In this document: one piece after another, positions 16,690-25,676 of the stretch
Layout: every line of letters begins with the position of its first letter
Position numbering within the stretch: the first letter of the stretch is position 1
Assembly (NCBI RefSeq): GCF_037300705.1
Contig: NZ_CP147776.1
Location: 5,648,857 to 5,712,856 of the forward strand
Direction: 5' to 3'
DNA: 64,000 bases
Origin: Massilia sp. W12
GTDB lineage: Bacteria; Pseudomonadota; Gammaproteobacteria; Burkholderiales; Burkholderiaceae_D
Notes under the pieces: model-generated
Told to the model about the DNA's origin: nothing
The model's database searches: none
Seen by the model: the letters and a program-made list of their open reading frames with translations, nothing else
Translations under genes and position numbers: made by a program

Positions 16690-17454
16690 ATGAAAATGAA
16701 AATCGCAGCAGTTGCAGCAGGTTTGGCCCTCTCCGCCAGCGCTTTCGCAGGTCCGGTGATGTGGATTGGCGATAGCAGCGGTAAGCTGGGCAAAGTGGAT
16801 GTGGCCACCGGCCAGGTGCAAGTGATCGGCAGCATGGGTCAAGCCATGACCGATATCGCCTTTGATCCGCAAGGCAATCTGTACGGCATCAATTTCGGCC
16901 AGCTGTTCCGCATCAACAAAACCAATGCCCAACTCACACTGGTTGGCAATACCGGCGTTGGCATGAATTCTCTGGTGTTTGACTACCAGGGCAATCTGTA
17001 CGGCGCGAACAATTCCCTGTATCGCATCAACACCAACACCGGCGCAGCCCAGCTGATCGGCAATGGCGGCGCGCAATACGCTTCCTCCGGCGACCTGGCC
17101 TTTGTTGGCAGCCAGCTGTATCTGAGCAATGTTTATGGCGGCGACACCCTGACCCGCTTGGATGTGAACACCGGCGCCGGTACGAATGTCGGCAACATCG
17201 GTTTCAGCGCAGTGTATGGTCTGGCCACGAATGACAATGTGCATCTGTATGGCATGAGCAACACCACCATCCTGAATATCGACACCCTGACCGGCCAGGG
17301 CACTGCACTGGTGAACTACGGCGGCCAAGGTCTGGGCGCCGCCTGGGGCACCGCCTTCATCGGCGAAGCTGTGCCGGAACCGGAAACCTATGCCATGATG
17401 CTGTTGGGCCTGGGTGCAGTCGGCCTGTACGCCAAGCGTCGTAAAGCCGCTTAA
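16690..17454 (+). CDS. PEP-CTERM secreted beta-propeller-like protein
   Basis: 254 residues. The signal peptide ends in ASAFA. The body is built of repeats of the type DIAFDPQGNLYGIN, SLVFDYQGNLYGAN, DLAFVGSQLYLSN and GLATNDNVHLYGM, each followed by a strand with T-G-x-x-x-x-I/V-G. This suggests a small beta-propeller (DUF6923/NHL-like). VPEPETYAMMLLGLGAVGLY and a KRRK tail form the sorting signal. ATG at 16690 follows AGGAAAG. It is monocistronic, with a terminator directly after. Its ligand is unknown; these proteins are thought to be displayed or released at the cell surface. Confidence 0.87.
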   Translation: MKMKIAAVAAGLALSASAFAGPVMWIGDSSGKLGKVDVATGQVQVIGSMGQAMTDIAFDPQGNLYGINFGQLFRINKTNAQLTLVGNTGVGMNSLVFDYQGNLYGANNSLYRINTNTGAAQLIGNGGAQYASSGDLAFVGSQLYLSNVYGGDTLTRLDVNTGAGTNVGNIGFSAVYGLATNDNVHLYGMSNTTILNIDTLTGQGTALVNYGGQGLGAAWGTAFIGEAVPEPETYAMMLLGLGAVGLYAKRRKAA

Positions 17455-17469
17455 TTAAGTTTCATCCCC

Positions 17470-17513
17470 AATAAAAAACGCGCCGCCGGGCAACCGGTGG
17501 CGCGTTTTTTATT
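17470..17513. terminator. Strong bidirectional terminator
   Basis: AATAAAAAACGCGCCGCCGG (17470-17489) and CCGGTGGCGCGTTTTTTATT (17494-17513) form a 20-bp stem with one G-U pair and a four-base loop, with A and T runs on both sides. It lies between the convergent genes ending at 17454 and 17555. Confidence 0.93.
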
Positions 17514-17554
17514 GTCATGCTGTCGCCGCGTACAAGCTGCGGGCGGCGCAGTGG

Positions 17555-17992
17555 TCAGCGGGTGGCGCGCTCAATCGCCGCATCCGTCGCATTCATCGGC
17601 TTGGCTGGCGGCGGTTCTTCTTTTTTTGGCGCATCCACCACTTGCAGCGAAGGCAGTTTGGCGTTTTCGCCCTTGCCGCAGGCGGTGTCGGAATACACGG
17701 TCTTGCCATCGATCACGCATTTTTGCAGGCGGCCTTCCATTTTCGGCGGCGCATCCTTGCCGGTGGCGGCGCTCTTGGCCTGCTGCATGGCCTCCTTGGT
17801 TTTATCCATCGCTTCAGCGGTTTTCTTATCCCCGGTGAATTTGGCGATGGCGTCAAAAAACACATTCCGTTCATAACGCATCGAAAACAGCGTGCCGACC
17901 ACCAGCGCTGCGATCACCATAGAACCCACGGCTGTCCACAACAGACTGAGGCCGGCGCGGCAGCGTTTTTGTTGCAAGCTCTGCATTGTCAT
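17555..17992 (-). CDS. Membrane-anchored DUF4124-type protein
   Basis: 145 residues. One membrane segment (about 13-36, AGLSLLWTAVGSMVIAALVVG) is followed by a charged helical stretch and a DUF4124-like block LQKCVIDGKTVYSDTACGKG (about 89-108), with its two conserved cysteines in an oxidising compartment. A proline-rich tail ends the protein. ATG at 17992 has AGGGG seven bases upstream. It begins 11 bases after the mtgA stop, so it is the last gene of the leftward mpl-to-mtgA run. Its function is unknown; an envelope role is likely. Confidence 0.75.
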   Translation of the reverse strand: MTMQSLQQKRCRAGLSLLWTAVGSMVIAALVVGTLFSMRYERNVFFDAIAKFTGDKKTAEAMDKTKEAMQQAKSAATGKDAPPKMEGRLQKCVIDGKTVYSDTACGKGENAKLPSLQVVDAPKKEEPPPAKPMNATDAAIERATR

Positions 17993-18002
17993 CTCATTCC
18001 CC

Positions 18003-18734
18003 TTACTTAGTGTTGGATGGTAAATCAGCGGAACCCATGCGGCGCAAAATCAAGCCGGTGCGAGACTGCAAATAAGACGAATTGCGGTGTTTGTCGTAAT
18101 AGCGCGGATTGGGCAACATCACCGCCAGCTTGGCCGCCTGCGCCGCACTGAGCTGGGCGGCGGAAACGCCGTAATAGTGTCGCGCGGCGGCTTCCGCGCC
18201 AAACACGCCGACACCCCATTCCACCGAGTTCAGATAGATTTCAAAAATTCTTTCCTTCTCCATCACCGCTTCCAGCATGCCGGCGATGATGAATTCCTGG
18301 CCTTTGCGAAAGTAATTGCGGCCACCTGAGAGAAACAGATTTTTCGCCAGTTGCTGAGTGATGGTTGAGCCGCCGGCCACCACCTTGCCTTTTTTCATAT
18401 TCTTTTCAAAGGCTTTTTGCAGCGCTTCCCAATCCACCCCTTCATGGTCGGAAAAATTGGCGTCTTCAGAAGCGATAATGGCGCGCTTTAAATTGGTGGA
18501 GATTTTTTTATACGGAACCCAGCTGTGCTTGAGCTGCGCATTTGGATTTTTTTCCTGCAAAATCGCCAGCTGTTCGCGCATAAAGCTGGTGGATTCGGGG
18601 TTGTAGTGCACCCACCAGCAAATGCAGAGGAAAAAATACAGCTGCGCCAATAAAAATAAAGTCGCGGGCAATATCAAGAGCCAGAAATACCAGCGCTTGA
18701 GCAAAAGCCGCCAAAAAGAGTGATCTGCCGCCAT
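18003..18734 (-). CDS. mtgA: Monofunctional peptidoglycan glycosyltransferase
   Basis: Polymerises lipid II into glycan strands at the outer face of the inner membrane (GT51). 243 residues, typical length. One N-terminal membrane helix (about 14-42) is followed by the GT51 motifs: catalytic Glu90 in [60 protein letters not shown] and [22 protein letters not shown]. It follows aroE by 18 bases. The order aroE-mtgA is common in Burkholderiales. Confidence 0.95.
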   Translation of the reverse strand: MAADHSFWRLLLKRWYFWLLILPATLFLLAQLYFFLCICWWVHYNPESTSFMREQLAILQEKNPNAQLKHSWVPYKKISTNLKRAIIASEDANFSDHEGVDWEALQKAFEKNMKKGKVVAGGSTITQQLAKNLFLSGGRNYFRKGQEFIIAGMLEAVMEKERIFEIYLNSVEWGVGVFGAEAAARHYYGVSAAQLSAAQAAKLAVMLPNPRYYDKHRNSSYLQSRTGLILRRMGSADLPSNTK

Positions 18735-18752
18735 TTCTGTCCTATTGCGGAA

Positions 18753-19574
18753 TCAACGCAAAGCCGCATACACCGGCCCGGTATCCGGCAGCACCCCGCG
18801 CCACCAGGCAAACGCCAGCGCAGCTTGCTGCACCAGCATGCCCAGGCCATCGCGCACCGCCACCCCTTGCGCCTGCGCCTGCTGTAAAAAAGGCGTCAGC
18901 GCACTGCCATACACCATGTCATACGCCAGCATCGTATGCGCAAACAGGGCGTCGGGCAAGTCCATGCCTTGCTCTTGCAAGCTGCTGGAGGTGGCGTTGA
19001 TGATCAGATCCCACGGTTGTTGCGCCAAGGCAGAAGCTGCGTGCAAAGCGCTGGCGTCGAGTTGGCCGGGCTGCGCCAGACTGGCGAAATCCTGCGCCAG
19101 CGCCTGCGCCCGGGGCAGGCTGCGATTGGCGATATGCACCAGCGCCGGCCCTTCCTGCAACAAAGGCAGCAGTGCGCCGCGCGCCGCGCCGCCGGCGCCA
19201 AGCAGCAAGATGCGCTTGCCCTGCAAAGTCTGACCTGCCTGTTTTAAATCGCGCACCAGACCGGCCCCGTCGGTGTTGTCTGCTTCGATTCCGTGCGCGG
19301 TAAAGCGCAGCGTGTTGACCGCGCGCGCGCATTGCGCCGCCTGGCTCAGATGCTGCGCCAGCGCGAAGGCTTGCTCTTTGAACGGCACGGTCACATTCGC
19401 GCCGCGCCCGCCTTCGGCGATAAAGGCTTGGATGCTGGCGGCAAAACCATCCAGCGGCGCCAGCCGTTTTTGATAGTCGATATCCTGGCCGCATTGGGCC
19501 GCGAACATGGCGTGAATCTGCGGTGATTTGCTGTGTGCGATCGGATTGCCGAATACTGCGTACAGATCACTCAT
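18753..19574 (-). CDS. aroE: Shikimate dehydrogenase
   Basis: NADPH-dependent reduction of 3-dehydroshikimate to shikimate in aromatic amino acid synthesis. 273 residues, normal length. Substrate-binding Ser-Lys-Ser is at 15-17 (AHSKSPQIH), the catalytic pair is Lys66 in VTVPFKE and Asp102 in ADNTDG, and the cofactor loop is LLGAGGAARG. It sits nine bases after the TonB-family gene in a leftward block. All key residues are present. Confidence 0.95.
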   Translation of the reverse strand: MSDLYAVFGNPIAHSKSPQIHAMFAAQCGQDIDYQKRLAPLDGFAASIQAFIAEGGRGANVTVPFKEQAFALAQHLSQAAQCARAVNTLRFTAHGIEADNTDGAGLVRDLKQAGQTLQGKRILLLGAGGAARGALLPLLQEGPALVHIANRSLPRAQALAQDFASLAQPGQLDASALHAASALAQQPWDLIINATSSSLQEQGMDLPDALFAHTMLAYDMVYGSALTPFLQQAQAQGVAVRDGLGMLVQQAALAFAWWRGVLPDTGPVYAALR

Positions 19575-19583
19575 CGCCTCTCC

Positions 19584-20474
19584 TCAATTTGCGCGCAATT
19601 CCGCTTCCAGTTTTTGTTCGCGCGTGAAGGTGAAGCGGGTCACCACCACCCACACATCATCGCGGTCTTTTGAGCGCATATTCGGCGGAAATATGCCAAA
19701 CGGCGCGGAACGTTGCACAATTCGCAGCGCCGCCTTGTCCAGATCAGGATTGCCGGAACTGCGGTCCACCGTCACCCCGCCTTCCTTGGTGTAAATACTG
19801 CCATCCTGAAAAATCGGAATCGACAAGGTCAGCTGACCATACAGCTTCTTGCCTTCCTTTTGCGGAAAGTGCAGCGTGCCGAAATCCTCGATCTTCTTTT
19901 GCATTTCTTTGTAATAGCGCGCATAACCCTCGGCGCGGGTGGAGGGCGTGATATAGAACTTGCGCGGGCGCTTGTTTTGGTCTTGGATCGTATTGGCGAT
20001 TTCCGCCACCGAGCGCGCAATCACTTTCTGGCTTTCCTGCGCATCCATGCCGTCTTGCGGCGTGCTGCGCTTGCTCTGTTGCGCCGCATCCGGGGCCGCC
20101 ACGATCGGCGCGCCGGCGCGCGACAGAATTTCCGCCTGGGCGCGCTCCAATTCCTCAATCTTGGCCTGGGTTAATTGAATCGCATCGCCATCGCTGACTT
20201 TTTGCAAATCCGGCAGCGGCGATTTGGCATGGCCCTCATCGGCATTGCCGCCGCCTTCCAGATTGGCCTGGGCGATGGCGTCGGCTTTTTTCGGTGCTTT
20301 ATCGTGCTTGGCGTTCACCAGAATCACTTCCAGACCGCTGTCAGCCGGGCGGAATTGAAAGGTTTCCGGCGCCACAAAGCGGATCGCCAGCAACATCGCA
20401 TGGAAAGCGAAAGAAATGCCGAGCGCAAGCGGCAGGAAGCGGTTTTCCGGATTCATGGACGATAACAGACGCAT
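19584..20474 (-). CDS. Energy transducer TonB-family protein
   Basis: 296 residues. One N-terminal membrane anchor (LPLALGISFAFHAMLLAIRF) with the His typical of TonB is followed by a periplasmic linker rich in Lys, Glu and Gln (coiled-coil-like, about 90-170). The C-terminal TonB domain (about 205-290) includes YGQLTLSIPIFQDGSIYTKEGGVTVDRSSGNPDLDKAALRIV and SAPFGIFPP. It couples the proton-motive force to outer-membrane receptors when partnered with ExbB/ExbD, which are not in the window. ATG at 20474 is used; ATG at 20456 is equally possible. The order TonB-aroE-mtgA is usual in related genomes. Confidence 0.85.
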   Translation of the reverse strand: MRLLSSMNPENRFLPLALGISFAFHAMLLAIRFVAPETFQFRPADSGLEVILVNAKHDKAPKKADAIAQANLEGGGNADEGHAKSPLPDLQKVSDGDAIQLTQAKIEELERAQAEILSRAGAPIVAAPDAAQQSKRSTPQDGMDAQESQKVIARSVAEIANTIQDQNKRPRKFYITPSTRAEGYARYYKEMQKKIEDFGTLHFPQKEGKKLYGQLTLSIPIFQDGSIYTKEGGVTVDRSSGNPDLDKAALRIVQRSAPFGIFPPNMRSKDRDDVWVVVTRFTFTREQKLEAELRAN

Positions 20475-20550
20475 AATGCAGCAGGATAATCAGATGGGCA
20501 CGGCATTCTACCACCGGCGCCTGTGAAACCGGGATGCCATATTGATAACA

Positions 20551-22593
20551 TCATGCCAGCGCCTGTTCGTTGGCGTTGCCGGCATCGTCTTGCGCGGCCT
20601 GCTCCGGGCTGGCGGCTGGCGCCGCCTCTGGCGCCGCGTCTGCAGCGACCTGCTCCGGGGCCGCGCTTTCGACTTCCTCTTCCTCCTCGCCCAGATCTTC
20701 GCTGACGCCATGCACTTCCAGCAAACGCGCCTGCACGCTCAAATCCAATTCATCCCAATCAATCACATCCAGCCGCACTTGTGCGCCGCGCGCCAATTGC
20801 GGCATGCCGGGCAGGCGCAGAATCAGCGGAATCTCGACCAAGCGCAACACCTCATCTTTCAACACCACCGCCTCGACCTGGCGCGCCTGCTGTTGCGCCA
20901 GCCAGCGCAAGCACCAATAGCGCTCCATGGTTTGCTGATATTCAGCATACGCGGCATACGCGGCGTCAAAGGCGGACACAATCGCGAACAGATTCGCATC
21001 GCGCTGCTTGAAGGGCGCAGCCAGCGGCGCGGCCACGCCATGTTGCAAACACGCCAGAATCTGCCATTGATTCACCAGATCGGTATAGCGGCGCAGCGGC
21101 GAGGTGCTCCAGGCGTATTGATCCACCCCCAAACCCTGATGCGGCGCAGCGTGGGTCAGCATGCGCACCTGCATCTTGCCGCCCCAGCCGGCTTGCTGGC
21201 AGCGGTAAATCCCCGGCACGCCATGTTCCGCCATCAACTTGCCCCAGGTGGAATTGGCGAAAATCATCAATTCCGCCACGATCTTGTCGAGCGGCGCGCC
21301 ACGCTTGCGGCGCACAATGCTGACCACCCCGTCTTCCACATAAAAATTGAAATCGACCCGGTTATTCGACTCCGGGCGCAGACCGAAAGCGGCGCGCTTG
21401 GCCATGCGCTGCGCTTCCAATTGCTGCGCCCAACGCCACAGCACATCGAATTCGCGGCGGAAAGGAAAGTCGCCGCTGCCCTCATTCAAGGCTTGTTCCG
21501 AGACCAGCTCATCCAAATCCTGATGGCGTAAATTCGCCGCCATTGGCACCCGTTCGGCGCGGCTGAAGCAATTTTCCAACTGGCCTTGCGCATCCAGCAC
21601 CGCATACAGCGAAAGCGCGGCGCGCGCCTGGCCTTCGCCCAGGGTGTATTCCTGCACCACCGCATCCGGCAGCATGGTGATTTTGTCGCCCGGCATATAC
21701 ACCGTGGACAAGCGCTGACGCGCCACCACATCAATCGGATCGCCGGGACGGATGCACAAACCGGGCGCAGCGATATGAATCCCGACCTGCCAGCGCCCAT
21801 CCTCCAGCGCGGTGACCGAAAACGCATCGTCAATTTCCGTGGTGGTGGCGTCGTCAATCGAAAACGCCTGCACCTCAGCCAAGGGCAATTGCGCCGGCGG
21901 CGGCGGCAATTCCAGCGCCGGGAACCCGGCCCCCTTGGGGAAATGGTCGAGCATAAAACGCGCATCGTGCAAACTCTTGGCGTCGGCCAGACCGCCCAAG
22001 CGCAACATCAGGCGCGCCGGCGCGGTTTGCAATTGCGCGCAAGCCTGCTCCAGCGCCTTGTATTCCATGCTGTTCTTGTCCGGCTTGCACAGCAGATATT
22101 TGACCAGGGGGCGGAAATTGTCCGGCAATACGCCCTGCGCCATCTGCTCGACCCACTGCGCCTGTTGCGCCGCCTGCTGTTTTTTCTTTTCGATGCCGGC
22201 CAGCGCCGCTTGCAAAGCCGCTTCCGGGGCCGGCTTATACACCCCGCGCCCCTTGCGGTAAAAATACATCGGCGCGCCATGCAAACGCAGCAACAGCGCG
22301 CCAAGCTGCACCGCACTGAGCGGCTCGCCGAAATATTCCTTGGCCAAATCGGCGAAATTGAATTCTTCCGCGCCCGCCACTTCCCACACAAAATCGAGGT
22401 CGATTTCTTCGCTCAACTGCTGCGCCTGCTGCAACATTTCCGCCGGGGCCGGGCTGGCGTATTGCAACAGCACATCGCGCGCCTTGACCTTGCTGCGCTT
22501 GCCGCTGGCCAATTCCACTTGATACGACTCACCCGCTTGCGACAATACGACGCCGACTTTGAAATCGCCCGATTCTTCAAAAAAAACATTCAT
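20551..22593 (-). CDS. RNB-domain ribonuclease (RNase II/R-like)
   Basis: 680 residues. 3'-5' exoribonuclease of the RNB family. The catalytic acidic cluster is visible in SIDDATTTEIDDAFSVTAL. Further RNB motifs include WQVGIHIAAPGLCI, STVYMPGDKITMLPD, MIFANSTWGKLMAEHGVPGIYRCQQ and the SPLRRYTDLVNQWQI segment with its conserved Arg-Arg-Tyr. The C-terminus is an acidic, Ala/Glu-rich tail (EEEEEVESAAPEQ). The start at 22593 (MNVFFEESGDFKVG) has GGGTGAG upstream; the longer frame overlaps ubiC. Betaproteobacteria commonly carry this type beside ubiC and tonB. Its exact RNA targets are unknown. Confidence 0.88.
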   Translation of the reverse strand: MNVFFEESGDFKVGVVLSQAGESYQVELASGKRSKVKARDVLLQYASPAPAEMLQQAQQLSEEIDLDFVWEVAGAEEFNFADLAKEYFGEPLSAVQLGALLLRLHGAPMYFYRKGRGVYKPAPEAALQAALAGIEKKKQQAAQQAQWVEQMAQGVLPDNFRPLVKYLLCKPDKNSMEYKALEQACAQLQTAPARLMLRLGGLADAKSLHDARFMLDHFPKGAGFPALELPPPPAQLPLAEVQAFSIDDATTTEIDDAFSVTALEDGRWQVGIHIAAPGLCIRPGDPIDVVARQRLSTVYMPGDKITMLPDAVVQEYTLGEGQARAALSLYAVLDAQGQLENCFSRAERVPMAANLRHQDLDELVSEQALNEGSGDFPFRREFDVLWRWAQQLEAQRMAKRAAFGLRPESNNRVDFNFYVEDGVVSIVRRKRGAPLDKIVAELMIFANSTWGKLMAEHGVPGIYRCQQAGWGGKMQVRMLTHAAPHQGLGVDQYAWSTSPLRRYTDLVNQWQILACLQHGVAAPLAAPFKQRDANLFAIVSAFDAAYAAYAEYQQTMERYWCLRWLAQQQARQVEAVVLKDEVLRLVEIPLILRLPGMPQLARGAQVRLDVIDWDELDLSVQARLLEVHGVSEDLGEEEEEVESAAPEQVAADAAPEAAPAASPEQAAQDDAGNANEQALA

Positions 22594-22598
22594 CACGC

Positions 22599-23207
22599 TC
22601 ACCCCATGCGGCCCTGTGGCCGGGTTGGTCGCGGCTGCGGCAATTGCAGCAGCCACGGAAAAAAGACTTCAGTCACCAGCAATACGCCATGTTTGCGGCG
22701 GTACAGACAGCGGCGCGCATACAGTTGCGCGCCAGCCAATTGCGCCGCCAAGTGCGGCGCATGCAAGCGCAGCGCGGCCAGCGCACGTTGCGCCAGCGGA
22801 TGTTGCGGGGCCAGTCTGGCCAGTTGCAAAGCACCCTGGCGCACCAGCGGATCGCCAAACAAAATACTGCCCAGACTGCGTTCGCCCAGAGTGGAAAATT
22901 GCGGCCAATCGTCGGCATTCGCTTCCAGCGGCGTCACGGTATGCGCAAACACCACCGGCGCGCCATCGCATTCCAGCAAGACCTCGCGTTCCCAGGCATG
23001 GCGCCGGCGCGGCAAACCGAGCGCGCCGGCCTCATCGGCCAGACAGGGCGCGCGCCACTGGTGCAGGCAGCGCACGCGAAAAACCTGACAGCGCGCGCGC
23101 AATTTCAGCGTCAGCGAAGCCTGATCCATCAGCCAGATGCGCATCGCCGGCGCCGCATTCACATGCGCGCGCCAGTGCGCCCGCGCATGCGCGCGCGCCG
23201 GCTTCAC
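22599..23207 (-). CDS. ubiC: Chorismate-pyruvate lyase
   Basis: Converts chorismate to 4-hydroxybenzoate and pyruvate, the first committed step of ubiquinone synthesis. 202 residues. Family marks are WLMDQASLTLKLRARC, the REVLLECDGAPVVFAHTVTP block with the substrate-binding Arg, LGERSLGSILFGDPLVRQG, and YARRCLYRRKHGVLLVTEVFFPWLL with the catalytic Glu. The start is GTG at 23207, supported by GGAGG four bases upstream and the GTGA overlap with the yqiA stop. The product runs five bases from the RNase start, a tight operon. Confidence 0.9.
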   Translation of the reverse strand: MKPARAHARAHWRAHVNAAPAMRIWLMDQASLTLKLRARCQVFRVRCLHQWRAPCLADEAGALGLPRRRHAWEREVLLECDGAPVVFAHTVTPLEANADDWPQFSTLGERSLGSILFGDPLVRQGALQLARLAPQHPLAQRALAALRLHAPHLAAQLAGAQLYARRCLYRRKHGVLLVTEVFFPWLLQLPQPRPTRPQGRMG

Positions 23208-23764
23208 CGGCCCTCCCGCGCAAACGCCAGCACTTGCGGCAGATACGCGGCAAATTCACTGATGCCGTGATCGCTGCCCTGAATGATGTGCTGACGCGCG
23301 CCGGCGTAATGCTGCGCCATCTCGCGCCAGTCCAACACTTCATCCCCCGTCGCCGCGAGTAAAAAATAACGCTCCGGGCGGCTGATCTGCGCCACTTCCA
23401 GCGCTTCCAACTGCGCCACATATTCCGGCAAAAAGACAAACGGCTCGGCAGAATGGTATTGCGTACCGGTTCCGACCTGATCGTGCAATAAGCGCGCCGG
23501 GCGCACCGCCGGATTCAGCAACACGCAGCGGCAGCCATAACGCTGCGCCAGCCAGGTGGCGTAAAACCCGCCCAGCGAGGAGCCGATCAGACACAATTCT
23601 TGCGGCGCCGCAGCTTCAATCAAGCCCGCCGCCAAGGCCACGGCTTGCGCCGGCGACGGCGGCAATTGCGGGCAGAGCCATTCCGCCGCCGGCACATGCT
23701 GCGCCAACAGGCGCGCCTTGAATGAAGCCGGGGAAGAACGGAAGCCGTGCAAATACAAAATCAT
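23204..23764 (-). CDS. yqiA: YqiA-type alpha/beta hydrolase (esterase)
   Basis: 186 residues of the YqiA/YcfP esterase family. The nucleophile elbow is GSSLGGFYATWLA near residue 63. The N-terminal MILYLHGFRSSPASFKA and the C-terminal Asp (ATGDEVLDW) and His (GSDHGISEF) complete the triad. The physiological substrate is not known; E. coli YqiA hydrolyses acyl-CoA and p-nitrophenyl esters. ATGA overlap with mpl upstream and GTGA overlap with ubiC downstream show tight coupling. Confidence 0.88.
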   Translation of the reverse strand: MILYLHGFRSSPASFKARLLAQHVPAAEWLCPQLPPSPAQAVALAAGLIEAAAPQELCLIGSSLGGFYATWLAQRYGCRCVLLNPAVRPARLLHDQVGTGTQYHSAEPFVFLPEYVAQLEALEVAQISRPERYFLLAATGDEVLDWREMAQHYAGARQHIIQGSDHGISEFAAYLPQVLAFAREGR

Positions 23765-25128
23765 TGCGCCAGTCCATCCAGAATCTTTTGATGCACGCCG
23801 CCAAAACCGCCATTACTCATCACCAGCACGCAATCGCCTTCCTGCGCGGCGCGGCAAATGGCCTGGGTTAATTCGTTCAAATCAGAAAAACTGCGTGCTT
23901 TATCGCCCAACGGCGCCAAAGTCGCCGCCAAATCCCAGGACAGCGCATCTTTGCCGCTCAAGGCGCCATAGCCGAACACCAGCTCGGCCCCGGCCAGACT
24001 GCCCGGCAGCGCATCCTTCACCGCACCCTGTTTCATGGTATTGCTGCGCGGCTCCAGCACCGCCAGAATGCGCTGCTGCGGCTGCAAACGCGCGCGCAGA
24101 CCGGCGATGGTGGTGGCGATGGCCGTTGGATGGTGGGCGAAATCGTCATACACCACCACCCCGCGCACCGTACCGCGCACTTCCATGCGCCGCTTGACGC
24201 TGGCGAAGCGGGTCAGCGCATCAATCCCTGCCGCCGGCTGCACGCCGACATGGCGCGCCGCCGCCAGCGCCGCCAGGGCATTCGCGCGGTTGTGCGCGCC
24301 TTGCGCGGCAAATTGCAAGCGGCCTTGCAGCTGCCCCTGCAAGAGCACATCAAAACTGCCGTCATCATGTGCAATCGCCTGCCAATGTGCATCATCTGCG
24401 CCGAAATACTCCACTTCACTCCAGCAGCCGCGCGCCAGCACGCGCGCCAAGGCCGCCTCTTCGCGATTCACAATCAGCCGGCCAATGCCGGGGATAGTGC
24501 GCACTAAATGATGGAATTGGGTTTCAATCGCTGCAAGATCAGGGAAAATGTCAGCATGATCGTACTCAAGATTATTCAGCACAGCGGTTTTCGGGCGATA
24601 GTGCAAAAATTTGCTGCGCTTATCGAAAAACGCCGTGTCATATTCATCGGCTTCGATCACAAAGAAGGGAGTAGAAGTGGTGTTGCGTGCAGATATGCCG
24701 AAATTGCAGGGAATGCCGCCAATCAAAAAGCCCGGCTCATAACCGCAATCCTGCAAAATCCAGGCCAGCATCGACGCGGTGGTGGTTTTGCCATGCGTGC
24801 CGGCCACCGCCAGCACCCATTTATCGCGCAGAAAATGTTCGCCCAGCCATTGCGGCCCGGAGACATAGGGCAGACCGCGATTCAAAATTTCTTCCATCAG
24901 CGGATTGCCGCGCGACACCACATTGCCGACCACGAATAAATCCGGCTGCAAATCGAGCTGCTCCACGCCAAAGCCGGCAGTCAGGGCGATGCCCTGCTGT
25001 TCGAGCTGAGTGCTCATCGGCGGATACACATTCGCATCGCAACCGGTAACGCGGTGCCCGGCCTGCTGCGCCAAGACCGCCAAACCGCCCATAAAAGTGC
25101 CACAAATTCCCAGAATATGAATATGCAT
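23761..25128 (-). CDS. mpl: UDP-N-acetylmuramate:L-alanyl-gamma-D-glutamyl-meso-diaminopimelate ligase
   Basis: Recycles cell-wall tripeptide by ligating it to UDP-MurNAc in the cytosol. 455 residues, standard length. The N-terminal MHIHILGICGTFMGGLAVLA nucleotide-binding turn, the ATP loop AGTHGKTTTASMLAW, the Mur-ligase centre VIEADEYDTAFFDKRSKFLHYRPKTAVLNNLEYDHADIF and DDFAHHPTAIATTIAGLRA are all present. It is the first gene of the leftward block running to mtgA. The promoter must lie in 25129-25249, shared with the divergent accessory gene. Confidence 0.95.
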   Translation of the reverse strand: MHIHILGICGTFMGGLAVLAQQAGHRVTGCDANVYPPMSTQLEQQGIALTAGFGVEQLDLQPDLFVVGNVVSRGNPLMEEILNRGLPYVSGPQWLGEHFLRDKWVLAVAGTHGKTTTASMLAWILQDCGYEPGFLIGGIPCNFGISARNTTSTPFFVIEADEYDTAFFDKRSKFLHYRPKTAVLNNLEYDHADIFPDLAAIETQFHHLVRTIPGIGRLIVNREEAALARVLARGCWSEVEYFGADDAHWQAIAHDDGSFDVLLQGQLQGRLQFAAQGAHNRANALAALAAARHVGVQPAAGIDALTRFASVKRRMEVRGTVRGVVVYDDFAHHPTAIATTIAGLRARLQPQQRILAVLEPRSNTMKQGAVKDALPGSLAGAELVFGYGALSGKDALSWDLAATLAPLGDKARSFSDLNELTQAICRAAQEGDCVLVMSNGGFGGVHQKILDGLAQ

Positions 25129-25249
25129 CGTGATCCGCCGCCAAAATCGTCAAGCAAGAGCGGGATTTTACCGCATACGGCGCCACGCGCGCGCTGTGTC
25201 AAGCATGCGAAGCCATTACAATGCAGACAAAACCGCCAAAGGAGACGCC

Positions 25250-25639
25250 ATGCCGTATATCTATGCCGATGTGGATAATTTGCAAAACACCGATAAAGTG
25301 GGTTCCAAACACTGCGTCGCCTTAATCCAGCACTATACCGATGCGCCGAATACCCGCGACTGGAGCGAAGGCCAGGTGGTGATGGGCAGCAGCGGCCTGG
25401 CGAAAGGCACAGCCATCGCCACCTTTGTCGCCGGGCGCTACCCCAACCACAGCAGCGGCAACCACGCCGCGTTTTTGCTCTCGGTGGAGTCAAACGGCAT
25501 CTGGGTGATGGATCAATGGAAAGATGACGCCTCCAAGCCCAAAGTCAGCAAGCGTTTTTTGCGCAAGAAAGGCAAGGATAAGAACGGCAAATTCATTGAC
25601 CCCAGCAATAACGCCGACGCCTATTCCGTCATCAATTAA
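25250..25639 (+). CDS. BPSL0067-family NlpC/P60-like protein
   Basis: 129 residues without a signal peptide, matching the BPSL0067 family. A likely catalytic Cys lies in GSKHCVALIQHY (residue 22) and a His in SGNHAAFLLSVESNG, spaced as in papain-like NlpC/P60 cell-wall amidases. WVMDQWK follows. A good ribosome binding site (AAAGGAG) precedes ATG at 25250. It begins the accessory stretch between mpl and glmS and is followed 38 bases later by a STY0301-type exported protein. An interbacterial peptidoglycan hydrolase (effector) role is an inference from the fold and pairing; no secretion genes are in the window. Confidence 0.75.
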   Translation: MPYIYADVDNLQNTDKVGSKHCVALIQHYTDAPNTRDWSEGQVVMGSSGLAKGTAIATFVAGRYPNHSSGNHAAFLLSVESNGIWVMDQWKDDASKPKVSKRFLRKKGKDKNGKFIDPSNNADAYSVIN

Positions 25640-25676
25640 CGCCGCTTTTACCACGCGCTACAAGTCCGGGATCATC